A stretch of DNA of 40,565 bases from a virus: positions 1 to 40,565 of the IMG/VR virus record IMGVR_UViG_3300025132_000094. One strand, given 5' to 3'. Numbering within the stretch: the stretch's first letter is position 1; each line of letters opens with the position of its first letter. Positions 24,801 to 32,776 of this stretch are shown here, one piece after another. The notes beneath the pieces are model-generated. The model made no database searches and had not been told where the DNA came from. It saw only the letters and a program-made list of their open reading frames with translations. Position numbers and translations under genes: made by a program.

Positions 24801-25796
24801 AACATCTTGAAGCAAGAACGCAAACTCTTCGTTTTCTTTAGCAATCTTTTTAGCGGGTTCATAAAAATCTGCCAACTTAAACGCAGCTTGAGTTGTTTCT
24901 CCGTTCTCAAGAAACCTAGAAACAGCATCTATGTCTTGGTTAAATTTAAGAACTTTATCTTGTTCTTTAAATGCTCGTCTAACTCCAAAAAATGCAAAAG
25001 GTGAGGACATGCCTACACTAAACAATTGATTTAATAGTAAATCTGTTCCAGTAACATCTCCTCCAACGTATTTCTCTCCAGCCCCCCATAAACCTGTTTC
25101 TACTGTAGAAGCAATTAAGGACTCTTTAAAAAAGTCTTTAGAAACAAGACCAGCAACCTTTAATCTAGAACCTGAAGCCAAAGCAGATTCGTATGCTGCA
25201 GCTCTTGTAAATTTTTGAGTAGCTGCTTGAGCCGAAGCTTGCTTCCATCCAGATTGTAAAGCTTTACTTGCTACGCCTATTCTTGCTGCAAATGCTGTAT
25301 AAGGGACAGCTGCAACTGGAACATCTCCAGTTAAACCTCCCGCAAATTCAGCTCCAAAGTTTGCTATCTTTTGAGCAGTTCCACCTCCACTTGTATTTTC
25401 TTGAGACACAACTCTTTTAATAAACCTGTTAAAGCGTAATTGAGTTTGTGATGGAGTCTCGGAAGGCTGATGTTCAAAAGCATCCCCATACATTCCAAAG
25501 CCTTTATCTTCAAACTGGTCCTTAGTTAAAGGCTTAAGACCAAATTCTTCGTCTAACGAAGCTGCTTTTTTTCTAGCAAGAACGTCTGGGAGTATTCCAG
25601 AAATAAGGCTCTCGTCTATTCCTCTAGAAAATGATTCTTTAAGTTGTTCAAGAGAACCAGCTTGAGCAACATGAGTTGGCAAATATCTAGTAGTCGAGCC
25701 TTGGCTACGGTCTTTTAAAGACTCCTCGACTCCAACAAACCCCTCATTGGGGTTTGAAAAAACAGCAGAAGCAAAACTGTTATATGATTTAGACAT
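18843..25796 (-). CDS. giant multidomain internal virion (polyvalent) protein, gp16 position
   Basis: A 2317-residue protein from the ATG at 25796. An in-frame ATG 33 bases upstream lies inside the previous gene, and TAATG coupling supports the later one. It occupies the T7 gp16 slot. Visible segments: a helical N-terminus; a possible thiol peptidase near 600-660 (Cys606, His637, Asp652 in YIVDHP); a DUF4326-like domain at about 860-957 (RKYGTDEHYGNPF, then LLYYDESV); a SLOG/YspA-like Rossmann domain at about 975-1110 (SGGARGAD at 979, GGTGWAVQMA near 1077); and a zincin with HELVHH (His1223, Glu1224, His1227). The last 800 residues are helical with hydrophobic stretches. This mix is typical of polyvalent proteins ejected with phage DNA. 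Confidence 0.85.
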   Translation of the reverse strand: MSKSYNSFASAVFSNPNEGFVGVEESLKDRSQGSTTRYLPTHVAQAGSLEQLKESFSRGIDESLISGILPDVLARKKAASLDEEFGLKPLTKDQFEDKGFGMYGDAFEHQPSETPSQTQLRFNRFIKRVVSQENTSGGGTAQKIANFGAEFAGGLTGDVPVAAVPYTAFAARIGVASKALQSGWKQASAQAATQKFTRAAAYESALASGSRLKVAGLVSKDFFKESLIASTVETGLWGAGEKYVGGDVTGTDLLLNQLFSVGMSSPFAFFGVRRAFKEQDKVLKFNQDIDAVSRFLENGETTQAAFKLADFYEPAKKIAKENEEFAFLLQDVDDINKLTPEQVDAAARFQQMVTLEELKNSVANQALSVLASDAASSVPQEELAGTIAEQIARIHNAIDNNQHLTLADEDWQVLVKSGWDPSPEDLALRNQWENSQRQLELDLEPDIPSKQLAEKFTERFSTLLERIKTEKHQTSGDTTFKEFAKAAKSGFLIYEGKKIPVSEETLDRVAQVYEDNLDAWKNAPDENKDYNAYLKFLKSSENTGIINDIYKDTIGQAKATSRGLGQITSAADGKLLPQLAFEWSGKLKVGDVYENIDLCGVTSGRCSFDLRMSGLPSTFVSIGQLDTTGATKKLGSHKVAVTEVNGKRYIVDHPQKELWEPLNPPKANAGRVLTTEFKPRFIEITPENLKKYYGNKNSSDIDKLLKAKLEESTVKSQLTAKFTSARYSKNGYELSSAGDSRFSAFRARLKDGRTVEETYQQAKGSGKGQPAKDPNFDYYGTYLKIWKQWAKENPDLIEDLRQKAKGKVLTDKFANTENNQARALADILNETPVTQSTQPTESGQLTNVIYKKGTAAVRAAEASGEGINVLRKYGTDEHYGNPFSHLGYKGTVKTASLQETVDSYRSWLEGTDHTDVNQAQRQWILTQIDSGALDGKKLLYYDESVQPNHATALAEFIEARRGVKSRRLTKRGEDFVNHSGGARGADDIWGSIGEKYGITSRHYYVEGNKTPKGNTPITQEQANAADAALIKANKTLQRTFPTSKPYVNNLLRRNYYQVVNSDAVFAITEIVDGVPQGGTGWAVQMAVDMGKPVAVFSQDQNQWFAWYSAEKTWEAVDTPTLTKNFAGIGTRSLNTVGRKAIKEVYAKTFQSDVRTRFNKIGDDPNQFAGAAMLLPELGFKGKIKLVSDPEADFKAEYDQGSKEITFNLAIFGANESAVSSALHELVHHLASDFKPAYQQILDVVKNNARLRDKLFNDDTWKRYNRDDLAYYFDYLRSLGKDTDDPKVKREAYDWADERHTEEGVAWFVTEASRHSEFWKGMHAANPTLFNELRDWFVAVWQNLIKYRRLNRSKLTDRDRQAFYDVGVIIGAINSSGVSKPIAGAGSLDPTLNAQNFKDVKKQLNETFNSEQIDKPEPQQSELALEAEETLNRNLNESGSLNDNRSEFFINETNTVLGNPTVLQTILSTPEGYTAANDKGAVARKAHVRTVLEQNGLENYSDIAETIIDIAARKDFQESLINDIFDGSSNYFQTADLNVKGLSKELKTSIRILLSESNDMSTARARVLQSLNETFDSEILRAVRNGKILNTFIEGATQFKNPKQRIEWIQSQLDGQQRSGFNPEASANVKSKAQIVVDAKPINDVLEKHGLWDVFIGAGHGPYLDVLRKQTGGNPDAVRIYGKDLRANVNAFAADLMVAMRTGETPAKWKGSEAFEELVDAIKKVRDSQLVALNRFGSNVRVRNDFSGWSQRWSSATIQNIGFDQFRKDMLAGIDWEATSKAHGGVLAREDGKDIPFDRETYLKEWYYRITELKETLEGGDVARSFEQSRMVHLKADAEAKLLAKYSGEGNLGKLLMDQIRYRSEMIASLGFFGSDPTATIQKTLDAADLRRGDNVGKFKYDTVLGTTKLLINELDNPVDASFASIFKNVRKVGNLAFLPLSGFSALMDIPLSVSTLKYTGAEIGVNEFMPQFIEAMSRQFKGDKSGMTAYFRDVGAAYDVVNNANVRQITGDVSGEKGLLDIAMSFMFEANGMLRITAAGQEAFADWTSRSLGKDAASGKFNDVRLESLRNFGFTDAEIKVLLKSASKEAPDGISRVMPQTVEDANVSNKLREYYLHYMKQAILEPDAGAQAITRGNFKAGTVGGEVMRTGFQYTSFILGLSRVIFNRFANGYTGSQLNHVRAMSHLVAFIGTSLATAWFVTAMKDLSKGRAPINPTNMSSFDWQRIISQSGLVGIGEIPLELLEGSLPVSPIAKAPVDLATGVLGRDGKKVAKAVAPFAGGSLPVVGGPIKAMLGMAFTESAGSIVEAEFDYLQKF

Positions 25797-28342
25797 TATA
25801 ATGTATAGGGATAAAGTGTGCGAATCCAACCAAAATACTTTTTATTAAAATCTACATTTGCTTGAATTTGTTCAGCAACTTTTCTATGAGCACCGTTTAA
25901 AGGAAGTTTTAATATCTTTGTAGCTCCTGAACCATCTGTATACTCAAAAGGTTCGTACAACGTAGATTTACCTTTTTTAAAACGAGGTATAATGTAGTCT
26001 ACTCCGTCCTCAGTAATTATATCTGAATAATCTACGTATGGTAGCCCCCCTGTTGCTGTGCTACTACTCAGCCCTCTAGCCAATTTTTTAGCTTCTTCTG
26101 TGTTATCAATAGACATCCCTGATAAAGCCTCTTGTAAAGCTGGATTACCTCCAGTAGCTTCTAACATCTCTGAAAGAAGAGTAGTTGGAACTTCTAATTC
26201 TAAAAGAGACTCAACTAAAAGATTGGACACAGCCTGACCATATTGATTTGCCATTCCTCCTGTAAAAAAATCTGCTCGTTCAAAGTGCCTTAACACATTT
26301 CTGTGAAGTTCGTTTGAAGGGTCAAATGCTGGCATTGATATTATTGTGTCGTTTTCTGTAAAAATCTTATTGCCTAAAGACTTTACAAATTTATCTTGCA
26401 TATCCAAGACAAGGTTGTAAACGTCCATTGTAGTTCCGTCTCTTTTTGCATGTATAGCTTTAGCTATTTGACCACGCTCAATTACATCGTAAAATATACG
26501 TAGCTCTTCGTTACCTTGCCGTTCAGCAGAAAGCATATGAGCGTCTAAAGGAGTTTCAAGTCCTCTAAGTCTAAGAGCTTTGTAAAACTCGTTAACCGAA
26601 GCAGACTGAAGGGATACTTCCCCGTCTTTATCAGTCATTGTAAAAGAAGCACCTCCGTATACTGAAGTTCCTATAGATGCGTATTCTAAAGCTTCCTCGG
26701 ATAAACCATCTAGTTCAAGAGCTAACATAACTCCTAATGTTTGGTCAGAGCTATTAGAGGTTTGCAAGTCTTGAGCAAAAGCATAAGAGCCATACCCATT
26801 AAGTTCTCTCATCTTTTTTATATACTCCAACTTTCCAGCTTTGTCCATGCTACTAAAAGAAGTTCCATTGGTTTCTGGTAATATACCAAAAGCCCTAGTA
26901 CCTCTAAACACTTCGGCAAAGTCAGGGTTGTTTCTATATTGATCTACTACTTGGCTCAACCTCTTCCAAGCCATAGATCTTACTCCTTCATCTTCAGTGC
27001 TGTGAAGTAATTTCCATTGCTTGGCAAAAAAAGGGTCTATTTTTGCTAACACAGAAAAATCATTGTTAGCAATGCCTTCTTCAAATTCTCGTTTTCCTTC
27101 TTCAACTCTTTTATTGTGCGACTCAAAAGTATCAGGATCTTTTTGAAGTTCAGTTCTGTCCCACACAACTCGTTGACCGTCGACAGACCTTAATATATAT
27201 GCTTCATCAGGAAGTTCTTTAAACTCTTTTCCTGCGTATGAGTCTTGTATTGCGTTTCCAATGTAGGTGTTACCGTTATCAGCAACACGCACAGCAGCTA
27301 AATCAGCTACAGCTTTATTTTGTGTTTTTATATCCGTATCTGAAGCATCTTCAGACATAGGCGCAAATACTGCACCAAAACCTTTTTGATCTGCAACCTT
27401 GCCAATAACTGCTCCAGTTACGGGGTCTGTTTGTATTTGCTCACCAAACAGTTTAGCGTCAGATGCAAGCTGTGCATCTTGCGCTTTGTTAGCTTCTTTT
27501 CGCTGTTTGCTTCCTTCAACTCCTAATGATTTAAGAGCTGTTTTAACAGCAGTAAGTGCAGTGTCTGCAGCTTTCTGAGCTCTTGCATTACCTGTGCCTG
27601 AAAGGGCAGAAAGAGAGTCTTGAATTTTTAACAACTCAGCTTCTTGTTGTTTAGTGTTTGGAATTTCACTCAAACGAGAAATAGTTGTAGTAAGCGTCTC
27701 ATTTAAATCAGAAAAAAGATCTTTATGTTGAGTATCTGGGTTGTTTAATGCAAAAATTGGGTCTTTTTCACTAGTAAGAGACACCACAATCTCATCAACT
27801 TGACTAACGTAGCTGTCAGCTGAAGGAACTCCTGTCAAAGCAGAGTCATATTTGTTAATCTCTTCTCTTCTCTGAGTCACTGCTTTCAGTTGGTTCTGAG
27901 TTTGAACTGTAACATCGTAGCTAGACTTATGCGCTTCGTAGCTAGCCTGAAGAACTGGCATATAATTAGTATAATAGTCTTCAGAGACTTCTGACTCTGG
28001 ATCTATTAAAGAATAATCAAACTCTTTATACCGTTCTGTAGCTGCTAACGCATCAGCTATATCTTCTTTTGTAGAATTAGGATCTTTTTTAAGAGCTTCT
28101 AGATTTGAAAAATCTGAACGCATCTGAGTATCCAATATTTTAAAATTGGTTGCAGCTAATTGTTTGTTAGCGTTATCATTTTTAGTATGAATCTTTTGAG
28201 CAAGCTTCCCAGCAGCATCACCAGCTTGACCGATACCACGAGCCAGCTCTTGAAGCCCTGACTTAAAGCCTATATTAGGGTCAAAGACCTCTTGGGATAA
28301 AGGTCCTGTTGTTTGAGTATTTGCTGATAAATTTATAGCCAT
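25796..28342 (-). CDS. internal virion protein, gp15 position
   Basis: An 848-residue, mostly helical protein, rich in Ala, Glu, Lys and Gln, with predicted coiled-coil stretches in the first 300 residues (TQNQLKAVTQRREEINKY and similar). It has no enzymatic motif that I can see. Its place between the gp14-like and gp16-like genes, its size (T7 gp15 is about 750 residues) and its helical nature support a role in the ejected core that spans the periplasm. The stop overlaps the giant gene's start as TAATG. Confidence 0.75.
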   Translation of the reverse strand: MAINLSANTQTTGPLSQEVFDPNIGFKSGLQELARGIGQAGDAAGKLAQKIHTKNDNANKQLAATNFKILDTQMRSDFSNLEALKKDPNSTKEDIADALAATERYKEFDYSLIDPESEVSEDYYTNYMPVLQASYEAHKSSYDVTVQTQNQLKAVTQRREEINKYDSALTGVPSADSYVSQVDEIVVSLTSEKDPIFALNNPDTQHKDLFSDLNETLTTTISRLSEIPNTKQQEAELLKIQDSLSALSGTGNARAQKAADTALTAVKTALKSLGVEGSKQRKEANKAQDAQLASDAKLFGEQIQTDPVTGAVIGKVADQKGFGAVFAPMSEDASDTDIKTQNKAVADLAAVRVADNGNTYIGNAIQDSYAGKEFKELPDEAYILRSVDGQRVVWDRTELQKDPDTFESHNKRVEEGKREFEEGIANNDFSVLAKIDPFFAKQWKLLHSTEDEGVRSMAWKRLSQVVDQYRNNPDFAEVFRGTRAFGILPETNGTSFSSMDKAGKLEYIKKMRELNGYGSYAFAQDLQTSNSSDQTLGVMLALELDGLSEEALEYASIGTSVYGGASFTMTDKDGEVSLQSASVNEFYKALRLRGLETPLDAHMLSAERQGNEELRIFYDVIERGQIAKAIHAKRDGTTMDVYNLVLDMQDKFVKSLGNKIFTENDTIISMPAFDPSNELHRNVLRHFERADFFTGGMANQYGQAVSNLLVESLLELEVPTTLLSEMLEATGGNPALQEALSGMSIDNTEEAKKLARGLSSSTATGGLPYVDYSDIITEDGVDYIIPRFKKGKSTLYEPFEYTDGSGATKILKLPLNGAHRKVAEQIQANVDFNKKYFGWIRTLYPYTL

Positions 28343-28348
28343 AATTAT

Positions 28349-28984
28349 TTAACTTAAAACTCCTCCGTCTGCACTGAAGCCAGCGTATTGACCACCAGCT
28401 TGACCCAAGCCTCCAATAAGCGATCCAATGCCAGCTAACCTAGAAGCACCTGCTTGGTTTTCAAAGGAAATTGCTCTGTTCTCACCTGCAGTTAAAACAT
28501 TAGCAGCTTCGTATGCTCCTAAAGAAAGACTTCTTCTTCCCGAAGCTCTAGCCAAGTCAGCTTGCTCACCAAATTCGTATCCTTTTTCTGAGTAACCTGC
28601 TGAAAGTTTTGCGGAGGCTAAATTAAACGACCCTTCTTGAGCATTAAACAAATCCTCAAAACTACCTTGAGTCGAAAACGCATTATTAATAAATGAAGCC
28701 TGAGCTTCCTCTACTTCATTTTGAAACTCCAGTTCTTCTCTTCCAAACTCAGCTACAACTTGACTCTTATTATACTCAGCAACACCTGCTTTATATTCTG
28801 CGTCCTGTTGCTCTGCCTGACGTTTCTGGTAAGCAATTTTAGAGTTAACCTCAGCTTGAGCACGAGCAGAATCTGCTTGATACTCGTAAGCTTTAGCCTG
28901 TCTTTGTGCACCAACATAAGATATCCCCGCTGAGGCTATAGAACCTGCAATTGCCGTATATGCTGCTATTACTTCTAGACCCAT
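28349..28984 (-). CDS. internal virion protein, gp14-like
   Basis: A 211-residue protein. It opens with a hydrophobic, glycine-containing helix (VIAAYTAIAGSIASAGISYVGA), followed by a long Ala/Gln/Glu-rich helix (AKAYEYQADSARAQAEVN), the hallmark of T7 gp14-type core proteins that form the outer-membrane channel during DNA ejection. The C-terminal LAGIGSLIGGLGQAGG repeats a Gly-rich segment. It sits directly after the tail tubular B gene, as in related phages. Confidence 0.85.
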   Translation of the reverse strand: MGLEVIAAYTAIAGSIASAGISYVGAQRQAKAYEYQADSARAQAEVNSKIAYQKRQAEQQDAEYKAGVAEYNKSQVVAEFGREELEFQNEVEEAQASFINNAFSTQGSFEDLFNAQEGSFNLASAKLSAGYSEKGYEFGEQADLARASGRRSLSLGAYEAANVLTAGENRAISFENQAGASRLAGIGSLIGGLGQAGGQYAGFSADGGVLS

Positions 28985-28990
28985 GATTAG

Positions 28991-31900
28991 TTAAGGATTA
29001 AAGTCTGTCTTAACTACAAGAGAGACTAAGGTTAGTGGATAAGGGCGATCATGTTTGATTGTCGGAACTTTGTCCACACCAAAAAGTGATCCGCGAACAG
29101 GAAGTTCTTTACCGAACCCTGTGTAAAATTTGTCTAATGTATTTTCACCGTTAAGCATTACACCCCCATCTTCTTGTAGGAGGTAAGTAGATTCTTCTTC
29201 AAGAATAGCTTCGGGTCCGACTCTGTCGAATCCAACATACTCAAACTTATTATCAATACCGATAGAGTAGCCTACAGAGTTATAAACGTAAGGACGAACA
29301 GATATTACACGAGATTCTCCTCCGTAACTACTACCTAGTGCAGTAGCCCAAGTGTTTATGGTCATACCAATAAGACCTGTGTAACTAACTCCTATTAGGA
29401 CATGATCTGTTTTTGGAAAGTCAGACACATCTACAAGTCCTGAAGCACCAACAGTCACATCTCCTCGATCTACACCATCGGTAACTACTCTAACTGTTTG
29501 TCCTTCCACAAACCTAGCTGACACGTCTAATGAGTCAGCTATAGGCGATTCAGCTGAGCCAGAAGCTGGAAAGCGAATATGTGAGTCTAAGAACAAAGAT
29601 TTATTTTTAAGTTCTGCACTGTCTACCTCATCTCTGTAATATGGCGATAAAACTTCGTAGTCATAACGATTGCCATTCTTAACAGTAATCCAAAGCTGAT
29701 CTTCACCGTCCTGTAAATAACCTTTACGAAGAACACATATGTCTTTTACTTCTCCTGCACACTCAATCTTAGACCACGCATAAAAATCTTCTTTTTTGTG
29801 GTAAGTTAAACAGTATATATGTCCATTAGTAGTCAAGCACCAGATTCTAGGTTGTGGAGTGTGCGAGTAATCAATGCGAATAATTGGGTCGTTTAAAAAT
29901 ACAGGATATACTAGCTTAGTAATATCATTTGTATTAGTAGCCTGTGCATTAATATCGTATACAAACTCTAAAAGTCGAGCACCCGATATATCTGCAAAAA
30001 ATACTGCTGAACCTATAGTAGTTGGAGGAGTTTTAGCACCCTCTGGATCTTCTAACTCTATTCGTATGTTTTTAGGACTAATAGCAGCAGTATACTCATT
30101 AGGAGCTAACTTATAAATACCGTTGTCAGTTCCAATAGTAAGAGCCTTAGATGGAGACAACCATTTAATTGTAGAACTCACATTACTAAGTGGGTACGAA
30201 ATACCCGTAGTATCTAACACATCTCCATCATACTCTGCAGTTCTAAAATCAGTGTCATCTTCATTTTTACTCAGCCAAACATAGTTAGGAGAGTCATAGC
30301 TTCCTGCGTAAACTCGACGCTGCTCAAAAAAAGCAACGGATTGGGGGTAATTATCTGTAAACCAAGCTCCAAGTCTAAAAGACTTAAATACCCCGTTGTT
30401 TTCTATTTTACCTGTTAATTGATTTTTAGGAACAGAAGAAAGAATATCAACAGTTGCAGAGCTACTGTCGGTAAAAGCAGAAACTCTTAAGGTTACGTAG
30501 TTAGTCCCTAATCTAGCAAAAATAAATCGTCCAACATCTTTTGTATTAAACAAAGACTTGCTTGCGCTAAGAGTAGCGGTGTGAGTAGCAATCCCTTCAG
30601 GATCTGTAACTACGTCAAATACAGAAATAACACCCTCTGCTGATATTAAATTACCATTAGGTGTAGCTGATGCTGAATATCCTGTAGTGTTTTCTACAAT
30701 CTCGGGTATATTATTAGGAGCTGTGTCAAATGAATGATAACAATCAACTACATCAAACTGTTTTTGTGTTGAAAGATTTCCAATATGGGTCTGCGCATCT
30801 GCAGTAAATGTAGTAGATGAACCACCGTCGTCTGAAAATGAATGATTAAACGAAAAGTCTCTAGATCCTGCTGACGTTACAATGGCGGTTGTTTGAGTAG
30901 TAGTGCCAGCCTCATTATGTCCAATTGAGTATACCTTAAAGGAATCATCTGCATAAGATCTATAAACAGAACCTGGTCTATATCTGTCTTCATTATCAGC
31001 AGAGAGTCCTGAAATAAAATCTACAGGATAATCACTAGTGCCTAAGTGCTCTTTAATCTTATACCAGCGAGTGCGATTATCTAACGGAGTAACAATATCA
31101 AGAGACAGCCTTTCACCACCTACACGTATATAACTATTTACTTGATTAGGTGAAAATACAAGAGAAGTTGCTCTTATGTTTACGGTGTTTTCTTCAACGT
31201 CTTCATACTCAAAATAGTCGTGAGTAGAGTCAGCAGCTACTGCAACATCAGTTCTGTCAGCTACCGCCAATCGACAAGCTTCATCTTCTATGTTAACAAC
31301 TGAATCTACTGGGTCTACATACACTACAGAACTTGTTGGATCTGGTATACTAGAGTCTGTAGTGCTATTAACAACTTTGCCTACAGACCACTGGTTATTA
31401 ACATAATATTCTACATACCAATCAGTTTGTTCAGTAGTGCTATCTCCTGATGGAGTGCCATTAACAATCCAGTCAAAGTCCGAAGAAACATTTGACTCAA
31501 GCCTAATAAATTCTTGCCTATTATTAATAGAAATAACAGTGCCAGATGTGTCTGTGTTTAAAAATGGGGGAGAAGTAAATTCAACTTCATTAAGTGACCA
31601 AGAATCATCTCCCAGTTCATAAACTGCATCTGCTAACAGTGTTTGATTAGATTCATCGTCTTCAGTGGAAGATAAGCCTGTGTATGTAGATGAACCGTCA
31701 GGTTCTGTATCACTTGGAATCAAATTACTAGTTTGATACTGAACATCTACAGTTATTGTTCTGGGAGCATGTCTTCCGTGGCAGATATAAAGTATATCTG
31801 TCTCAGAGCTCCAACGAAGTTCGTCTAACTCAGAAACCTTATACGGTGCGTCAATCTCTGTAAGATGAGTCCCTTCTGAATTATATACGTCTATCTTTAA

Positions 31901-32149
31901 ATGAGAAATAACTACTCGATAGGATCTACCATCCGAGAGCGACATAGAAAGAGAAAGCGTAGCATCAGCATCTGCTGGTGATGAATAACGAAACCCATCG
32001 CGATAAAGAGCTGGACCCTGTAGCGACGGAAAAAAGTTAGTAAATGGCTTAGCCGACTTTTGTAGACGTTCAATGTCAATACGACCAAGGATATGGTCAG
32101 TTACAAGTCCTCCGCTAAAGTCAGTTGTTACATTTCTAAACTTTGCCAT
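28991..32149 (-). CDS. tail tubular protein B (nozzle), gp12-like
   Basis: A 1052-residue beta-rich protein. The start (MAKFRNVTTDFSGGLVTDHI) and the segments FPSLQGPALYRDGFRY and LDELRWSSETDILYICHGRH are typical of podoviral nozzle or stabilisation proteins. A mid-protein block with DNGIYKL and DISGARLLEFVYD supports the same family. It is longer than T7 gp12 (794 residues), with extra beta domains in the middle. It would form the distal tail tube beneath tail tubular A. Its start overlaps the A gene by 14 bases. Confidence 0.9.
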   Translation of the reverse strand: MAKFRNVTTDFSGGLVTDHILGRIDIERLQKSAKPFTNFFPSLQGPALYRDGFRYSSPADADATLSLSMSLSDGRSYRVVISHLKIDVYNSEGTHLTEIDAPYKVSELDELRWSSETDILYICHGRHAPRTITVDVQYQTSNLIPSDTEPDGSSTYTGLSSTEDDESNQTLLADAVYELGDDSWSLNEVEFTSPPFLNTDTSGTVISINNRQEFIRLESNVSSDFDWIVNGTPSGDSTTEQTDWYVEYYVNNQWSVGKVVNSTTDSSIPDPTSSVVYVDPVDSVVNIEDEACRLAVADRTDVAVAADSTHDYFEYEDVEENTVNIRATSLVFSPNQVNSYIRVGGERLSLDIVTPLDNRTRWYKIKEHLGTSDYPVDFISGLSADNEDRYRPGSVYRSYADDSFKVYSIGHNEAGTTTQTTAIVTSAGSRDFSFNHSFSDDGGSSTTFTADAQTHIGNLSTQKQFDVVDCYHSFDTAPNNIPEIVENTTGYSASATPNGNLISAEGVISVFDVVTDPEGIATHTATLSASKSLFNTKDVGRFIFARLGTNYVTLRVSAFTDSSSATVDILSSVPKNQLTGKIENNGVFKSFRLGAWFTDNYPQSVAFFEQRRVYAGSYDSPNYVWLSKNEDDTDFRTAEYDGDVLDTTGISYPLSNVSSTIKWLSPSKALTIGTDNGIYKLAPNEYTAAISPKNIRIELEDPEGAKTPPTTIGSAVFFADISGARLLEFVYDINAQATNTNDITKLVYPVFLNDPIIRIDYSHTPQPRIWCLTTNGHIYCLTYHKKEDFYAWSKIECAGEVKDICVLRKGYLQDGEDQLWITVKNGNRYDYEVLSPYYRDEVDSAELKNKSLFLDSHIRFPASGSAESPIADSLDVSARFVEGQTVRVVTDGVDRGDVTVGASGLVDVSDFPKTDHVLIGVSYTGLIGMTINTWATALGSSYGGESRVISVRPYVYNSVGYSIGIDNKFEYVGFDRVGPEAILEEESTYLLQEDGGVMLNGENTLDKFYTGFGKELPVRGSLFGVDKVPTIKHDRPYPLTLVSLVVKTDFNP

Positions 32150-32726
32150 ACATTCTTTGAGCCGTTAAAAACTTAGAGGTAGTTTCATCTATGTATTCTT
32201 GAGCAGGTCCTTGTCTTCCAGACAAAACTCTAGCTCTAGTTAAAGCTCTCAGATACTGCTTTTGTAAATCGACCGATCTTGTCTCAGATCCAGACAGCTC
32301 CAAAACAATGCTTTGTGCTATATGCAGACAAATTAGCTTGTTTAAATATGCAGGTAAGGTTGCCAAATCGGTCGGCAGATATGCGTAATAAACTGTAAGA
32401 GTTGGGTATTTGCACAGAAGCGTCCCTGCTTCTCTGTAGTAATCAGTAACGATATACCCATCCCCGTTAACTGCTTTAATAAAAATATTTAAATCTTGAG
32501 GCAAATCAAAAGTATAACTGTAATCGTCATCTTCTATTTCAGTGCCTGTTAGTTTTGCTCGCTTGCTGTTGTAGCCAAAGATATTGTCTCCGAACACTTC
32601 AAGGAAAGCTTGATCGAAGGCAGCGTTTGCAATCTCGTAGGTAGACGAGCCGTCGTCTAACCTTTCAAGATGGTAGCTCCCAACCATACGGAGAGCCGAA
32701 TTTATAATGTCTAGTTTTAAAGCCAT
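32136..32726 (-). CDS. tail tubular protein A (adaptor), gp11-like
   Basis: A 196-residue protein with the standard start of this family (LDIINSALRMVGS), AFDQAFLEVFG and SKRAKLTG segments and a helical C-terminus (KQYLRALTRARVLSGRQG). It forms the ring between portal and nozzle. It overlaps the nozzle gene by 14 bases. A terminator separates it from the capsid gene upstream. Confidence 0.9.
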   Translation of the reverse strand: MALKLDIINSALRMVGSYHLERLDDGSSTYEIANAAFDQAFLEVFGDNIFGYNSKRAKLTGTEIEDDDYSYTFDLPQDLNIFIKAVNGDGYIVTDYYREAGTLLCKYPTLTVYYAYLPTDLATLPAYLNKLICLHIAQSIVLELSGSETRSVDLQKQYLRALTRARVLSGRQGPAQEYIDETTSKFLTAQRMYGKV

Positions 32727-32735
32727 TCAAGAAAA

Positions 32736-32768
32736 GTAGCCTCCCCCGAATTTTACAGGGGAGGCTAC
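32736..32768 (-). terminator. intrinsic terminator after the capsid gene
   Basis: An 11-bp perfect stem, GTAGCCTCCCC (32736-32746) with GGGGAGGCTAC (32758-32768), around an 11-base loop. On the minus strand it is followed by TTTTCTTG, making a Rho-independent terminator between the major capsid gene and the tail genes. Partial read-through would give more capsid than tail mRNA. Confidence 0.85.
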
Positions 32769-32776
32769 GAATGAGT

